Below, one piece after another: positions 37,863 through 45,501 of a stretch of 64,000 bases of DNA (positions are counted from its first letter, which is position 1; each line of letters begins with the position of its first letter). The stretch spans positions 2,941,001 through 3,005,000 of the forward strand of contig NZ_CP042582.1 of the NCBI RefSeq assembly GCF_008728835.1, in the 5' to 3' direction. A program made the translations under genes and the position numbers. Under the pieces are notes generated by a model. That model did no database searches. It was not told where the DNA came from and worked only from the letters and a program-made list of their open reading frames with translations. The stretch is from Hypericibacter adhaerens. Lineage in GTDB: Bacteria; Pseudomonadota; Alphaproteobacteria; Dongiales; Dongiaceae.

Positions 37863-37890
37863 GGATTACGCGGAGCTCGGAGGCAGACAA
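37863..37890 (-). promoter_or_regulatory. Candidate promoter of the peptide-type ABC operon
   Basis: On the minus strand TTGTCT (37885-37890) and TAATCC (37863-37868) are 16 bp apart. The match to the sigma-70 consensus is modest, but the -35 directly abuts the inverted repeat at 37891-37907, as expected for a regulated promoter 50-60 bp ahead of the start codon. Confidence 0.4.
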
Positions 37891-37907
37891 TGTTCGTAAT
37901 TCGAACA
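37891..37907. promoter_or_regulatory. Perfect inverted-repeat operator TGTTCG-N5-CGAACA
   Basis: Six-base arms TGTTCG and CGAACA around TAATT, located between the regulator gene and the solute-binding protein gene. Its position just upstream of a candidate -35 favours an activator site, or a repressor that blocks the polymerase. The neighbouring three-domain regulator is the obvious candidate to bind it. Confidence 0.65.
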
Positions 37908-37957
37908 CGTCGGGTCCGGCACGACGCGATGCGGAAACTTCGCCGCGCTCCGCCATG

Positions 37958-38812
37958 TCAGCGTCCGATGAGAACCGGTGGCGCGAAGACGCGGCCGGCG
38001 CCGGCGATCTGACACAAAACCGCAAACACACGGTCAGGTGCAGCGAAATCGGTGACGACGAAGGCACCGTCCCGCTCCGCGCCCGCCGCTTCCGCGATCC
38101 GGTCGATCGCCTGCGGGTCGACTTCGATCATGCTGACGCCGCTCAACCCCATGTCGGCCAGAGCCAGCCTCGCGATCGCGGCGACGTCACCCGTCCCGAC
38201 GAGAACGACGCGGCGAAATCCGCGATCGATGCAGACCCGGCACAGGCGCTCATACTGATCGCGAAGCTCGCGAAAGAACGTCAGGTTCCGCTCGACATGC
38301 CAGGAGACGAGCAGATCCTTCTGCGCCCGCCCTTTCTCCGTGAGGATGTAGGCGGGGCGCGAATGCCGGCTGGGCCGTGCGTTGGATTTGCCAACCAACC
38401 CGTGCCGCACGCAGTTGCCGATATAATGGTTGGCGACGCCGATGGAGATGCCGAGTTGGCGGGCCAGCTCTCGCTGAGAGAGGGCCGGATCCCGATCGAA
38501 TGCCTCGAGGATGCGCAGAGCGAGCTCGCGCTCGACACTGCGCTTGGCATTGCGGATGGTGGGGGCGAAATCCGCGGCGATGAAGGCCGGCATGGCGGCC
38601 GAACGATCAATCACCGCTTTGCGGGCCGGCATCAGCATCGCCAGGGTGCGCTCCGCCCAAGCCGTCGCCTGGGCCAAATCCGGCACCCGGCTGCTTTTGA
38701 CGACAGGTCGCTTCCGGCCGGGGATATTGAAGGCGGCCTGCCAATATCGGGAAGGACGGTCGACGCGCTTGAAAAGCCGCACGCGCCCTTCGCAGATCAT
38801 GATCCCCTTCAT
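37958..38812 (-). CDS. Three-domain transcriptional regulator: arm-like N terminus, MarR-type wHTH, Rossmann-like C terminus
   Basis: 284 residues. Residues 10-60 (VRLFKRVDRPSRYWQAAFNI onward) resemble the AP2-like arm DNA-binding domain of phage-type integrases. Residues 95-165 are a winged helix (LSQRELARQLGISIGVANHY, then AYILTEKGRAQKDLL) close to the EPS-associated MarR type. Residues 166-195 are helical, and 200-284 look like a nucleotide-binding Rossmann fold (RVVLVGTGDVAAIARLAL, MIEVD). It lies 149 bp upstream of the ABC operon in the same direction. No Shine-Dalgarno is evident at ATG 38812; ATG 38800 is an alternative. It probably senses a nucleotide or sugar-nucleotide ligand and controls the importer (inference). 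Confidence 0.75.
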   Translation of the reverse strand: MKGIMICEGRVRLFKRVDRPSRYWQAAFNIPGRKRPVVKSSRVPDLAQATAWAERTLAMLMPARKAVIDRSAAMPAFIAADFAPTIRNAKRSVERELALRILEAFDRDPALSQRELARQLGISIGVANHYIGNCVRHGLVGKSNARPSRHSRPAYILTEKGRAQKDLLVSWHVERNLTFFRELRDQYERLCRVCIDRGFRRVVLVGTGDVAAIARLALADMGLSGVSMIEVDPQAIDRIAEAAGAERDGAFVVTDFAAPDRVFAVLCQIAGAGRVFAPPVLIGR

Positions 38813-39102
38813 CCAGACCGTCCGCCCGAACCCGGGTGCCCTTTCCCTTCACGCCGGTGCCGCTTCGCCGGCGCGTCCCGGGCCGCGCCATGGTTGTCCA
38901 CCGCTTCGGCCCGCCACGAAGCCTAGCCACACACACTGCCGGGTGCAATGCACACACCGCGCTGTCGACCTTCCACCTGACCGCCAAGAAAAGCAACGGA
39001 CCGATACATGCCCGGGCCGTCGGCCCCCGGGAGGCGAGCGGCCCTGGACCCCTTCTCCGCCTTCGGCCAAGATCGCTGCCTCCTTGAACAGAAAGCCGTT
39101 CC
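38813..39102. other. Divergent intergenic region, no gene seen
   Basis: 290 bp between the regulator (minus) and the alpha/beta hydrolase (plus). It must hold both promoters, but I could not assign -10/-35 pairs. No convincing small gene or repeat. Confidence 0.5.
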
Positions 39103-39954
39103 ATGGCCTACGACCAGCTCGACGACGTCACCATCAACACGCAGTTCAGCCCGCGCATCGCCGTGCCGGATTGCGAAGAATGGCTGGCCCGCGACGCCAA
39201 GCTCTCCGCCGACACCCGTGCCGCCCTCCGGCATACCGCCGACATCGCCTATGGCGAAAGCCCGGGCGAGCGCCTCGATGTCTTTCCGGCCACCGATCCC
39301 GGCGCCCCCATCCATGTCTATATCCATGGCGGCTATTGGCGGGCGCTCGACAAGAGCGATTTCAGCTATGTCGCGCGGCCGCTGGTCGCCGCCGGCGCCA
39401 CGACGGTCCTCCTCAATTACGACCTCTGCCCCAAGGTCACGCTCGACATCATCGTCCAGCAGATCCGCAACGCGGTGATCTGGGTCTACCGCCATGCAGG
39501 TCTGCTCGGCGGCAGCGCCGACCGGATCTATCTCTCCGGCAGCTCGGCCGGCGCCCATCTGGCGGCGATGATGCTGGCCCAGGACTGGAGCCGGAGCCCC
39601 GTCCCCGACGATGTGATCAAGGGGGCCGTCTGCATCACCGGCATCTATGACGTGGAGCCCGTGCTGCGCATCCAGGCCAACGAGCAGATCCGGCTCAAGC
39701 CGGAGATGGTGGCGCGCAACAGCCCGCTGCGTTTCGCGCCGCGCCGGCGATGCCCGGCGCTGGTGGCCGTGGGAGCCAAGGAGACGCCGGAATGGATCAA
39801 GCAGTCCGAAGCCTATGAGGCGCATCTGAAGCGTCACGGTCTTCCCACGAGCCTTCTCAAGCTGCCGGACACGCACCATTTCTCCATCACGCAGAGCCTG
39901 AGCTGGCCCGACAGCGTGCTGGCCAGGGCGATGCTGCAGCAGATGGGCCTCTAG
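39103..39954 (+). CDS. Alpha/beta hydrolase, arylformamidase / esterase-D-like
   Basis: 283 residues. Oxyanion-hole motif HGGYW, nucleophile Ser in GSSAGAH, acid and base in the C-terminal third (His in DTHHFS). This is the pattern of kynurenine-formamidase-like and BD-FAE-like hydrolases. First of three same-strand genes with an enoyl-CoA hydratase and a CoA-binding protein, so a short acyl or amide substrate is possible. No kynurenine pathway partner is present, so I keep the call general. Confidence 0.85.
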   Translation: MAYDQLDDVTINTQFSPRIAVPDCEEWLARDAKLSADTRAALRHTADIAYGESPGERLDVFPATDPGAPIHVYIHGGYWRALDKSDFSYVARPLVAAGATTVLLNYDLCPKVTLDIIVQQIRNAVIWVYRHAGLLGGSADRIYLSGSSAGAHLAAMMLAQDWSRSPVPDDVIKGAVCITGIYDVEPVLRIQANEQIRLKPEMVARNSPLRFAPRRRCPALVAVGAKETPEWIKQSEAYEAHLKRHGLPTSLLKLPDTHHFSITQSLSWPDSVLARAMLQQMGL

Positions 39955-39980
39955 CCGCCGGCTTCTGCGCGGGAGAATGC

Positions 39981-40769
39981 ATGACGAGCCTCGCGAACGA
40001 GCCCGAGCTGCTCTCCCGGACCGAGGATGGCATCGCCATCCTGACGCTGAACCGTCCGGAGGCGCGCAACGCCCTCTCCGTCTCGCTCCTGGGCGCATTG
40101 CGGGGCGAGATCGAGCGATGGAGCGCCGACCCCGCCATCCAGGTGCTGATCATCGCCGGCAACGGCCCCGCCTTCTGCGCCGGCCATGACCTGCGGGAGA
40201 TTCGTGCCCTCAAAAGCCGCGAGCGCTACGAGGAGGTGTTCGCGCGCTGCAGCGACCTCATGCGGGCGATCCGGCGCAGCCCGAAGCCGGTGATCGCCCA
40301 GGTCCACGGGATCGCCACGGCCGCGGGCTGCCAGCTCGTCGCGGGCTGCGATCTCGCCGTGGCGGAAAGCGGCGCGCGGTTCGCCACGCCCGGCGTCAAT
40401 ATCGGCCTCTTCTGCTCGACGCCGGCGGTGTCTTTGAGCCGCGCGATCGCGCGCAAGCCGGCGATGGAGATGCTGCTGACGGGCGATCTCATCGACGCCG
40501 CGGAGGCGCGGCGGCTCGGACTGATCAATCGCGTGGTGCCGGCGGCATCGCTGGCGGCCGAGACCCTGGCGCTCGCCCGGCAGATCGCGAGCAAATCCTC
40601 AGCCGTCCTTGCGCTGGGCAAGGAGGCCTTCTATCGCCAGGCCGAGCTCGGGTTCGACGAGGCCCTGCGCTACGCCTCCGCCGTCATGGTCGAGAACCTG
40701 ATGCAGGCCGATGCGGAGGAAGGCATCGACGCCTTCCTCGAGAAACGGAAACCCCATTGGCACGATTGA
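39981..40769 (+). CDS. Enoyl-CoA hydratase/isomerase family protein (ECHDC3-like)
   Basis: 262 residues, crotonase fold: LNRPEARNALS, oxyanion-hole segments AFCAGHDLREI and ATAAGCQLVAGCDLAVA, and FATPGVNIGLFCSTPAVSLSRA. The usual second catalytic Glu region is replaced by the CSTPAV type sequence seen in ECHDC3-like proteins, so true hydratase activity is uncertain. 26 bp after the hydrolase gene. Confidence 0.88.
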   Translation: MTSLANEPELLSRTEDGIAILTLNRPEARNALSVSLLGALRGEIERWSADPAIQVLIIAGNGPAFCAGHDLREIRALKSRERYEEVFARCSDLMRAIRRSPKPVIAQVHGIATAAGCQLVAGCDLAVAESGARFATPGVNIGLFCSTPAVSLSRAIARKPAMEMLLTGDLIDAAEARRLGLINRVVPAASLAAETLALARQIASKSSAVLALGKEAFYRQAELGFDEALRYASAVMVENLMQADAEEGIDAFLEKRKPHWHD

Positions 40770-40812
40770 CGCCGCGGCGCCATCCCGGCTGCCGACCTTC
40801 CGGAGGGACCCC

Positions 40813-41250
40813 ATGACCGATTACCCCGACGCCCTGCTCGAGCGCATCTTCGCCGAGACCAGGACCATCGCCGTGGTGGGCGCCAGCCCCAAGCCCGAGC
40901 GGCCCAGCCACGGCGTGATGCGCTTCCTGCAATCCAAGGGCTATCGCTGCATCCCGGTCAATCCGGGGCAGGCCGGCGGCAAGATCAATGGCGAGACGGT
41001 CTATGCGCGGCTCGCCGACATCCCGGAGAAGATCGACATGGTCGACGTGTTCCGCCGGTCTTCCGAGGCGGGCGCCGTGGTCGACCAGGCCGTCGCCATC
41101 GGCGCCAAGACCGTCTGGATGCAGCTCGACGTGCGCGACGAGGCGGCCGCCGCGCGGGGACAGAAGGCCGGCCTCACCGTGATCATGGATCGCTGCCCCG
41201 CGATCGAGCTGCCCCGGCTCGAGGCGAAACGCGCCCGGGCGGGGCGCTGA
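40813..41250 (+). CDS. CoA-binding domain protein
   Basis: 145 residues. A single Rossmann CoA-binding domain of the succinyl-CoA-synthetase alpha type (YccU-like): TIAVVGASPKPERPSHGVMRFL and VFRRSSEAGAVVDQAVAIGAKTVWMQL. No ligase domain. ATG 40813 has CGGAGGGA upstream. Third gene of the short unit with the hydrolase and enoyl-CoA hydratase. Function not established for the family. Confidence 0.88.
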   Translation: MTDYPDALLERIFAETRTIAVVGASPKPERPSHGVMRFLQSKGYRCIPVNPGQAGGKINGETVYARLADIPEKIDMVDVFRRSSEAGAVVDQAVAIGAKTVWMQLDVRDEAAAARGQKAGLTVIMDRCPAIELPRLEAKRARAGR

Positions 41251-41273
41251 GACGAAGGGAATACGAAGCGCAT

Positions 41274-41305
41274 TTATCCCCTCCGTCGCGGAGCGGAGGA
41301 GATAA
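41274..41305. terminator. Imperfect hairpin after the CoA-binding gene
   Basis: Arms TTATCCCCTCCG (41274-41285) and CGGAGGAGATAA (41294-41305) pair with one mismatch around an 8-base loop, 23 bp after the stop codon. There is no strong T-run, so termination is likely but not certain. Confidence 0.55.
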
Positions 41306-41530
41306 GCAACAGCTATCAAAAGTTGTGCCCCTTGTGGTCGAATGCCGCAGCAGGCCTCGCGAGGCCTGCAGGTTCGGCGGAATTCCGCGCTGAACGGCGG
41401 GATCGATCGCAACCGCATCAATTCTCCGGAAACCTTGCCTCGAATTGCGTGGAACTCGCGATTGTTCGCGAGCGCGGATTTCGCCTATACCGGGTGCCGC
41501 ATGCGAATGCGTTCCAGGAAGGGGCGAAAC

Positions 41531-42421
41531 ATGGCGATCACGGAAATCTGCGACAAGGACCTCAGCAGCCAGTCGCTGCAGGGCCTCAACCTCGCCGGCA
41601 AGACGGTCCGGCGCATCAAGTTCGACGGCGCCAACCTGTCCCGCGCCGACTTCAGCCACGGCCAATTCTTCGACTGCTCGTTCGACGCGGTGGATTTCAG
41701 CGGCGCCCACCTCGCCCGCGCGCTGTTCGAGAATTGCAGCTTCCGCGGCACTCAATTCGTCCGGACCAACGCCAGCGAGGCGGTGTTCCGCACCACCACC
41801 GTGCTCTCCTACAAGAAGCGGTCGCCGGTCGAGGTGTCCGCGCTGCAGGTCTCCTTCGACGGTGCCACGATCGAGGGGTCCGATTTCACCAACGCCAACC
41901 TCAACAAGGCCTCGCTGTCCAAGGTGAAGGCCAACGACGCGAACTTCAGCGGTGCCGATCTGCGCGGCGCGGTGTTCGAGCAATGCAGCATCGCCGGGGC
42001 GCAGTTCGCGCAAGCCAAGCTGGACGGCGCCGACTTCTCCCAGACCGAGGACGCGGCCAAGGCCCTGCCCTCCTGGGCGGCCGGCATGGTGAAGATGACG
42101 CGCAAGATCGAAGCCCCGGCCCTGCTGGCGCAGATCCGGCGCCACCAGCAATGGGTCGCCAGCAACGGACAGGCGGGAGCCAGGCTCTCGCTGCTGGGCC
42201 ACGACCTGACCGGCGCCGAGATCGCCCGCCAGGACCTGTCGGGCGCCGATCTGCGCAATTGCCGGCTCGACTTCGCCGATCTCTCGGGCGCGCGGCTGGT
42301 GGCGAGCGACCTGCGCGGCGCCAGCTTGATCAAGACCGACCTGCGCAACGCCGACCTGCGCGCGGCCTTGATCAGCGAGGCCGCGCTGAGCAAGGCGCAT
42401 ACGGAGGGAACGCGAAGATAG
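41531..42421 (+). CDS. Pentapeptide-repeat protein, copy 1
   Basis: 296 residues of A(D/N)LxX pentapeptides that form a right-handed quadrilateral beta-helix. Blocks lie at about residues 15-90, 95-165 and 218-285, with two non-repeat inserts, one near residue 95 and one near 175-215 (PSWAAGMVKMTRKIE then IRRHQQWV). No signal peptide. ATG 41531 was chosen as it begins the repeat domain; in-frame upstream ATGs lack homology to copy 2. It may have its own promoter (TTGTTC-N18-TATACC just upstream). Function unknown; some pentapeptide proteins mimic DNA and bind gyrase. Confidence 0.88.
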   Translation: MAITEICDKDLSSQSLQGLNLAGKTVRRIKFDGANLSRADFSHGQFFDCSFDAVDFSGAHLARALFENCSFRGTQFVRTNASEAVFRTTTVLSYKKRSPVEVSALQVSFDGATIEGSDFTNANLNKASLSKVKANDANFSGADLRGAVFEQCSIAGAQFAQAKLDGADFSQTEDAAKALPSWAAGMVKMTRKIEAPALLAQIRRHQQWVASNGQAGARLSLLGHDLTGAEIARQDLSGADLRNCRLDFADLSGARLVASDLRGASLIKTDLRNADLRAALISEAALSKAHTEGTRR

Positions 42422-42427
42422 GGTCTC

Positions 42428-42459
42428 GCATCCCCTCCCCTCAAAGGGGGAGGGGATGC
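42428..42459. terminator. Perfect hairpin between the two pentapeptide genes
   Basis: 13-bp perfect stem (GCATCCCCTCCCC at 42428-42440 with 42447-42459), loop of six bases. It sits 7 bp after the stop of copy 1 and before copy 2. No long T-run follows. Confidence 0.6.
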
Positions 42460-42594
42460 GTCTTTGTCGCCTGTTCGCTCAAATTTATCTCGAATTTCTA
42501 ATCTCTTGCGCCCGCCCCGCCCGACAAGATTCGCGTAAGTTTTTGCCGGTACGATGGCGGGTTCCAGAGGCGCGGTTCCAGGGAGGAACCTGTC

Positions 42595-43488
42595 ATGGTC
42601 ATGGAGATCAGCGACAAGGACTTCAGCGGCCGGTGGCTGCAAGGGGTCAGCTTTGCCGGCAAGACCGTGAAGCGCGTCAAGTTCGACGGCGCCGACCTCC
42701 GCCGGGCCGATTTCAGCCATGGCCGCTTCTTCGACTGCTCCTTCGACAAGGTCGATTTCGAGAACGCTCATCTGGTGCGGGCGCTGTTCGAGAACTGCAA
42801 TTTCCGCCATGCCAAATTCGTTCGCACCAACGCGAGCGAGGCGGTCTTCCGTGGCGCCGCGGCGCCCGCCGCTGCCCCGAAAGCGGCCGCGCTCGACGAC
42901 GGCGAGCCGCAGGTTTCCTTCGACGGCGCCACGATCGAGGGCTCCGACTTCACCAACGCCAATCTCCACAAGGTCTCGCTGACCCACGTAAAGGCCAATG
43001 ACGTCAATTTCTCCGGCGCCGATCTCCGCGGCGCGCTGTTCGAGGAATGCAGCATCGCCGGTTCGGAATTCGAGCAGGCGAAGCTCGACGGCGCCGATTT
43101 CTCGCAGACTCAGGACGCGGCGGTGACCCTGCCGGGCTGGGCGGCGGGCATGGTCAAGCTGCCGGCCCGGATCGAGCCGGAGGAGCTTCTGGACCTGATC
43201 CAGGAGCACCGACAATGGATCGACAGCTACGGGCTCGAAGGGTCCCGGCTCAGCCTGTCCGGCCAGGATCTCAGCGGCATGGAGATCGCAGGCCGGGATC
43301 TCTCCGGCGCCGACCTTCGCAACTGCCGCCTCGATTTCGCCGATCTCTCCGGCACCCGCCTGGTGGCGACCGACCTGCGCGGCGCCAGCCTGATCAAGAC
43401 CGACCTCCGCAACGCCGATCTGCGCGCCGCGCTCGCGACCGAGGCCGCGCTCGCCAAGGCCCGTACCGAGGGCGCGCGGCGCTCCTGA
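42595..43488 (+). CDS. Pentapeptide-repeat protein, copy 2
   Basis: 297 residues with the same plan as copy 1. Shared stretches include FVRTNASEAVFR, VSFDGATIEGSDFTNANL, LRNCRLDFADLSG and LIKTDLRNADLRAAL, so the pair is a tandem duplication. The linker insert has changed: an alanine/proline-rich AAAPAAAPKAAA here replaces SYKKRSPVEVSA-like sequence in copy 1. ATG 42595 or 42601 both fit, with a GGGAGGAA site just ahead. A 173-bp gap with a hairpin separates the copies, so they may be separately transcribed. Confidence 0.88.
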   Translation: MVMEISDKDFSGRWLQGVSFAGKTVKRVKFDGADLRRADFSHGRFFDCSFDKVDFENAHLVRALFENCNFRHAKFVRTNASEAVFRGAAAPAAAPKAAALDDGEPQVSFDGATIEGSDFTNANLHKVSLTHVKANDVNFSGADLRGALFEECSIAGSEFEQAKLDGADFSQTQDAAVTLPGWAAGMVKLPARIEPEELLDLIQEHRQWIDSYGLEGSRLSLSGQDLSGMEIAGRDLSGADLRNCRLDFADLSGTRLVATDLRGASLIKTDLRNADLRAALATEAALAKARTEGARRS

Positions 43489-43941
43489 TACCGGCCTTCG
43501 GCGCGTCCGCCCGCGGCCGGCGCCTCTTTACGATCACCCTCCACCGCCTCCACCCCGCACCGGTTCATGTGGTCAGGCCGGAACCCAGCAGCCGAGCGGC
43601 CGGGGCTCCCTCGCCTTCCCGCATTGCACTTTCATGACCGATACAGCGCCTCGCGCCCTTCAACCCGCCGGCCGGCTCATGGCTGGCAAGGCTTTCAATC
43701 CTATCGACGGGCAGGCCATGGTTGTTTTGTTCAAATGTCGGTTTTTTGCCACAGGAGAAGGGTCGCCGCTTCGACAACACTGAAGGTCGGGTGCGACGGC
43801 GCGGATTGCGGATCATGGGACCGCCGGAGCGGCACCGGCACGACGCCACCGGATCGCAAATGAGGCTCGGCTGCCTGCGGAGTGCCAATTCCGCGAGAGA
43901 CATCGGCATTTGACCAAACCACAACCGGCGGAGGTATGGGG
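43489..43941. other. Gene-free stretch upstream of the aldehyde oxidoreductase
   Basis: 453 bp with no supportable gene. It is GC-rich with a short AT-rich patch around 43720-43750 (TGTTTTGTTCAAATG, GGTTTTTTGCC) that could be promoter DNA for the oxidoreductase operon. The open frames here have atypical composition and no recognisable motif. Confidence 0.5.
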
Positions 43942-44451
43942 ATGGGGACGGCAACGGATGACGGCGGCCTCGACGCATCAGGGAAAGTCTCCATCGCATT
44001 GACGATCAACGGCGTTCGAACGGAGGCCGCGTTGCCGCCTTGGGTGACGCTGCTGGACCTGCTCCGCGATCGCCTCGCCCTGACCGGCACCAAGAAGGGC
44101 TGCGACCACGGCCAATGCGGCGCCTGCACCGTCCTGGTCGATGGCCGGCGCGTCAATGCCTGCCTCACGCTCGCCGTCACGCGCGACGGCGCCAGCGTGA
44201 CGACGATCGAGGGCCTTGCGCGCGACGGGGAGCTTCATCCCCTGCAGGCCGCCTTCATCGAGCATGACGCCTTCCAATGCGGCTACTGTACGCCGGGCCA
44301 GATCTGCTCGGCCGCGGGTCTCATCGCGGAGGGCAAGGCGAAGACGGAAGACGAGATCCGCGAGCTCATGAGCGGCAATCTCTGCCGCTGCGGCGCCTAT
44401 CCCAATATCGTCGCCGCGATTCAGCAAGTGATCGAAAAATCAAGCGCCTGA
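43942..44451 (+). CDS. Aldehyde oxidoreductase 2Fe-2S subunit (PaoA-like)
   Basis: 169 residues with both 2Fe-2S clusters: [21 protein letters not shown] (proximal ferredoxin type, first five residues of the block seen in GCDHG) and the distal CGYCTPGQI ... CRCGAY pair. It carries electrons between the molybdenum site and FAD. No Tat signal, unlike E. coli PaoA. I use ATG 43942, which has GGAGG at the right distance; ATG 43936 is too close to the binding site. Confidence 0.92.
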   Translation: MGTATDDGGLDASGKVSIALTINGVRTEAALPPWVTLLDLLRDRLALTGTKKGCDHGQCGACTVLVDGRRVNACLTLAVTRDGASVTTIEGLARDGELHPLQAAFIEHDAFQCGYCTPGQICSAAGLIAEGKAKTEDEIRELMSGNLCRCGAYPNIVAAIQQVIEKSSA

Positions 44452-44461
44452 GGAGGCCGGC

Positions 44462-45478
44462 ATGGTTCCCTTCACGTATGCCCGCCCCGCCACGCTTTCC
44501 GAAGCGCTCCGGCTGGGCACCGGCAATCCGGCTGCCCGATACATCGCCGGTGGCACCAATCTCGTCGACCTGATGAAGGTCGATGTCGAGCGCCCCGCAC
44601 AGCTGATCGACATCTCGCGGCTGCCTCTGCGCTCGGTCGAGCCTTCGGCCGGCGGCGGCTTGCGGATCGGCGCGCTGGTCGCGAACAGTGATCTTGCCTA
44701 TCACCCGGAGATCGAGCGGCGCTATCCGCTGGTCGCGAGCGCGATCCTTGCCGGCGCCTCGCAACAGCTGCGCAACATGGCTTCGACCGGCGGCAACCTC
44801 CTGCAGCGCACGCGCTGCGCCTATTTCTATGACACCGCCACCCCTTGCAATAAGCGCGAACCCGGGACCGGATGCTCGGCCATAGGCGGGCTCAATCGCG
44901 GGCATGCCGTGCTGGGAACCAGCGAATCCTGCATCGCCACGCACCCTTCCGATCTCTGCGTCGCGCTGGCGGCGCTCGCCGCCACGGTGCAGGTGGTGGG
45001 GCCGACGGGCGAGCGCAGCATCGCGTTCGCCGATTTCCACCGGCTTCCCGGCGAAACACCGGAGCGCGACACCAACCTCTCGGCGGGAGAGATCGTGACG
45101 GCCGTGACCCTGCCCGCCGAGGGCTTCGCCGCGCATCACACCTACATCAAGATCCGCGACCGGCTGTCCTACGCCTTCGCCCTGGTCTCCGTTGCCGCGG
45201 CGCTCCGGATGGAGGGCGATACCATCGCCGAGGCGCGCTTGGCACTGGGCGGCGTCGCGCACAGGCCGTGGCGCGTGCCGGAGGCGGAACAGGCCCTGAA
45301 GGGCAAGACCGCAACGCCGCAGCTTTTCGCCCAGGCGGCCGACATCACGCTGCAGGGCGCCCGGGGCCACGGCCATAACGATTTCAAGATCGCGCTCGCC
45401 CGCCTCGCGGTCGTGCGCGCGCTTACCCAGGCCGAACGAGGAACGCCGCAGCCTCAATCCTTGAAGAAGATCCTGTGA
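44462..45478 (+). CDS. Aldehyde oxidoreductase FAD / 4Fe-4S subunit (PaoB-like)
   Basis: 338 residues. FAD-binding domain of the CO-dehydrogenase medium type ([24 protein letters not shown]). It has the cysteine-rich insertion of PaoB / 4-hydroxybenzoyl-CoA reductase ([35 protein letters not shown]) that binds an extra 4Fe-4S cluster. 10 bp after the small subunit and overlapping the GTG of the large-subunit frame. Confidence 0.92.
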   Translation: MVPFTYARPATLSEALRLGTGNPAARYIAGGTNLVDLMKVDVERPAQLIDISRLPLRSVEPSAGGGLRIGALVANSDLAYHPEIERRYPLVASAILAGASQQLRNMASTGGNLLQRTRCAYFYDTATPCNKREPGTGCSAIGGLNRGHAVLGTSESCIATHPSDLCVALAALAATVQVVGPTGERSIAFADFHRLPGETPERDTNLSAGEIVTAVTLPAEGFAAHHTYIKIRDRLSYAFALVSVAAALRMEGDTIAEARLALGGVAHRPWRVPEAEQALKGKTATPQLFAQAADITLQGARGHGHNDFKIALARLAVVRALTQAERGTPQPQSLKKIL

Positions 45479-45501
45479 CCGTCGCCACCGAGGGGAAGAC
45501 C

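Noticed and set aside
38923-40098. Minus-strand open frame opposite the alpha/beta hydrolase
   Set aside because: The plus-strand gene has HGGYW and GSSAG motifs; the minus frame has none.
43565-43999. Minus-strand open frame of 144 codons in the gap before the aldehyde oxidoreductase
   Set aside because: Overlaps the start of the 2Fe-2S subunit gene, is rich in Arg/Pro/Ser and shows no motif.
45475-45501. GTG start for the large aldehyde oxidoreductase subunit overlapping the previous stop
   Set aside because: Possible by ATGA-like coupling, but ATG 45502 has a clear GAGGGGAAG site and gives a normal Tat signal length.
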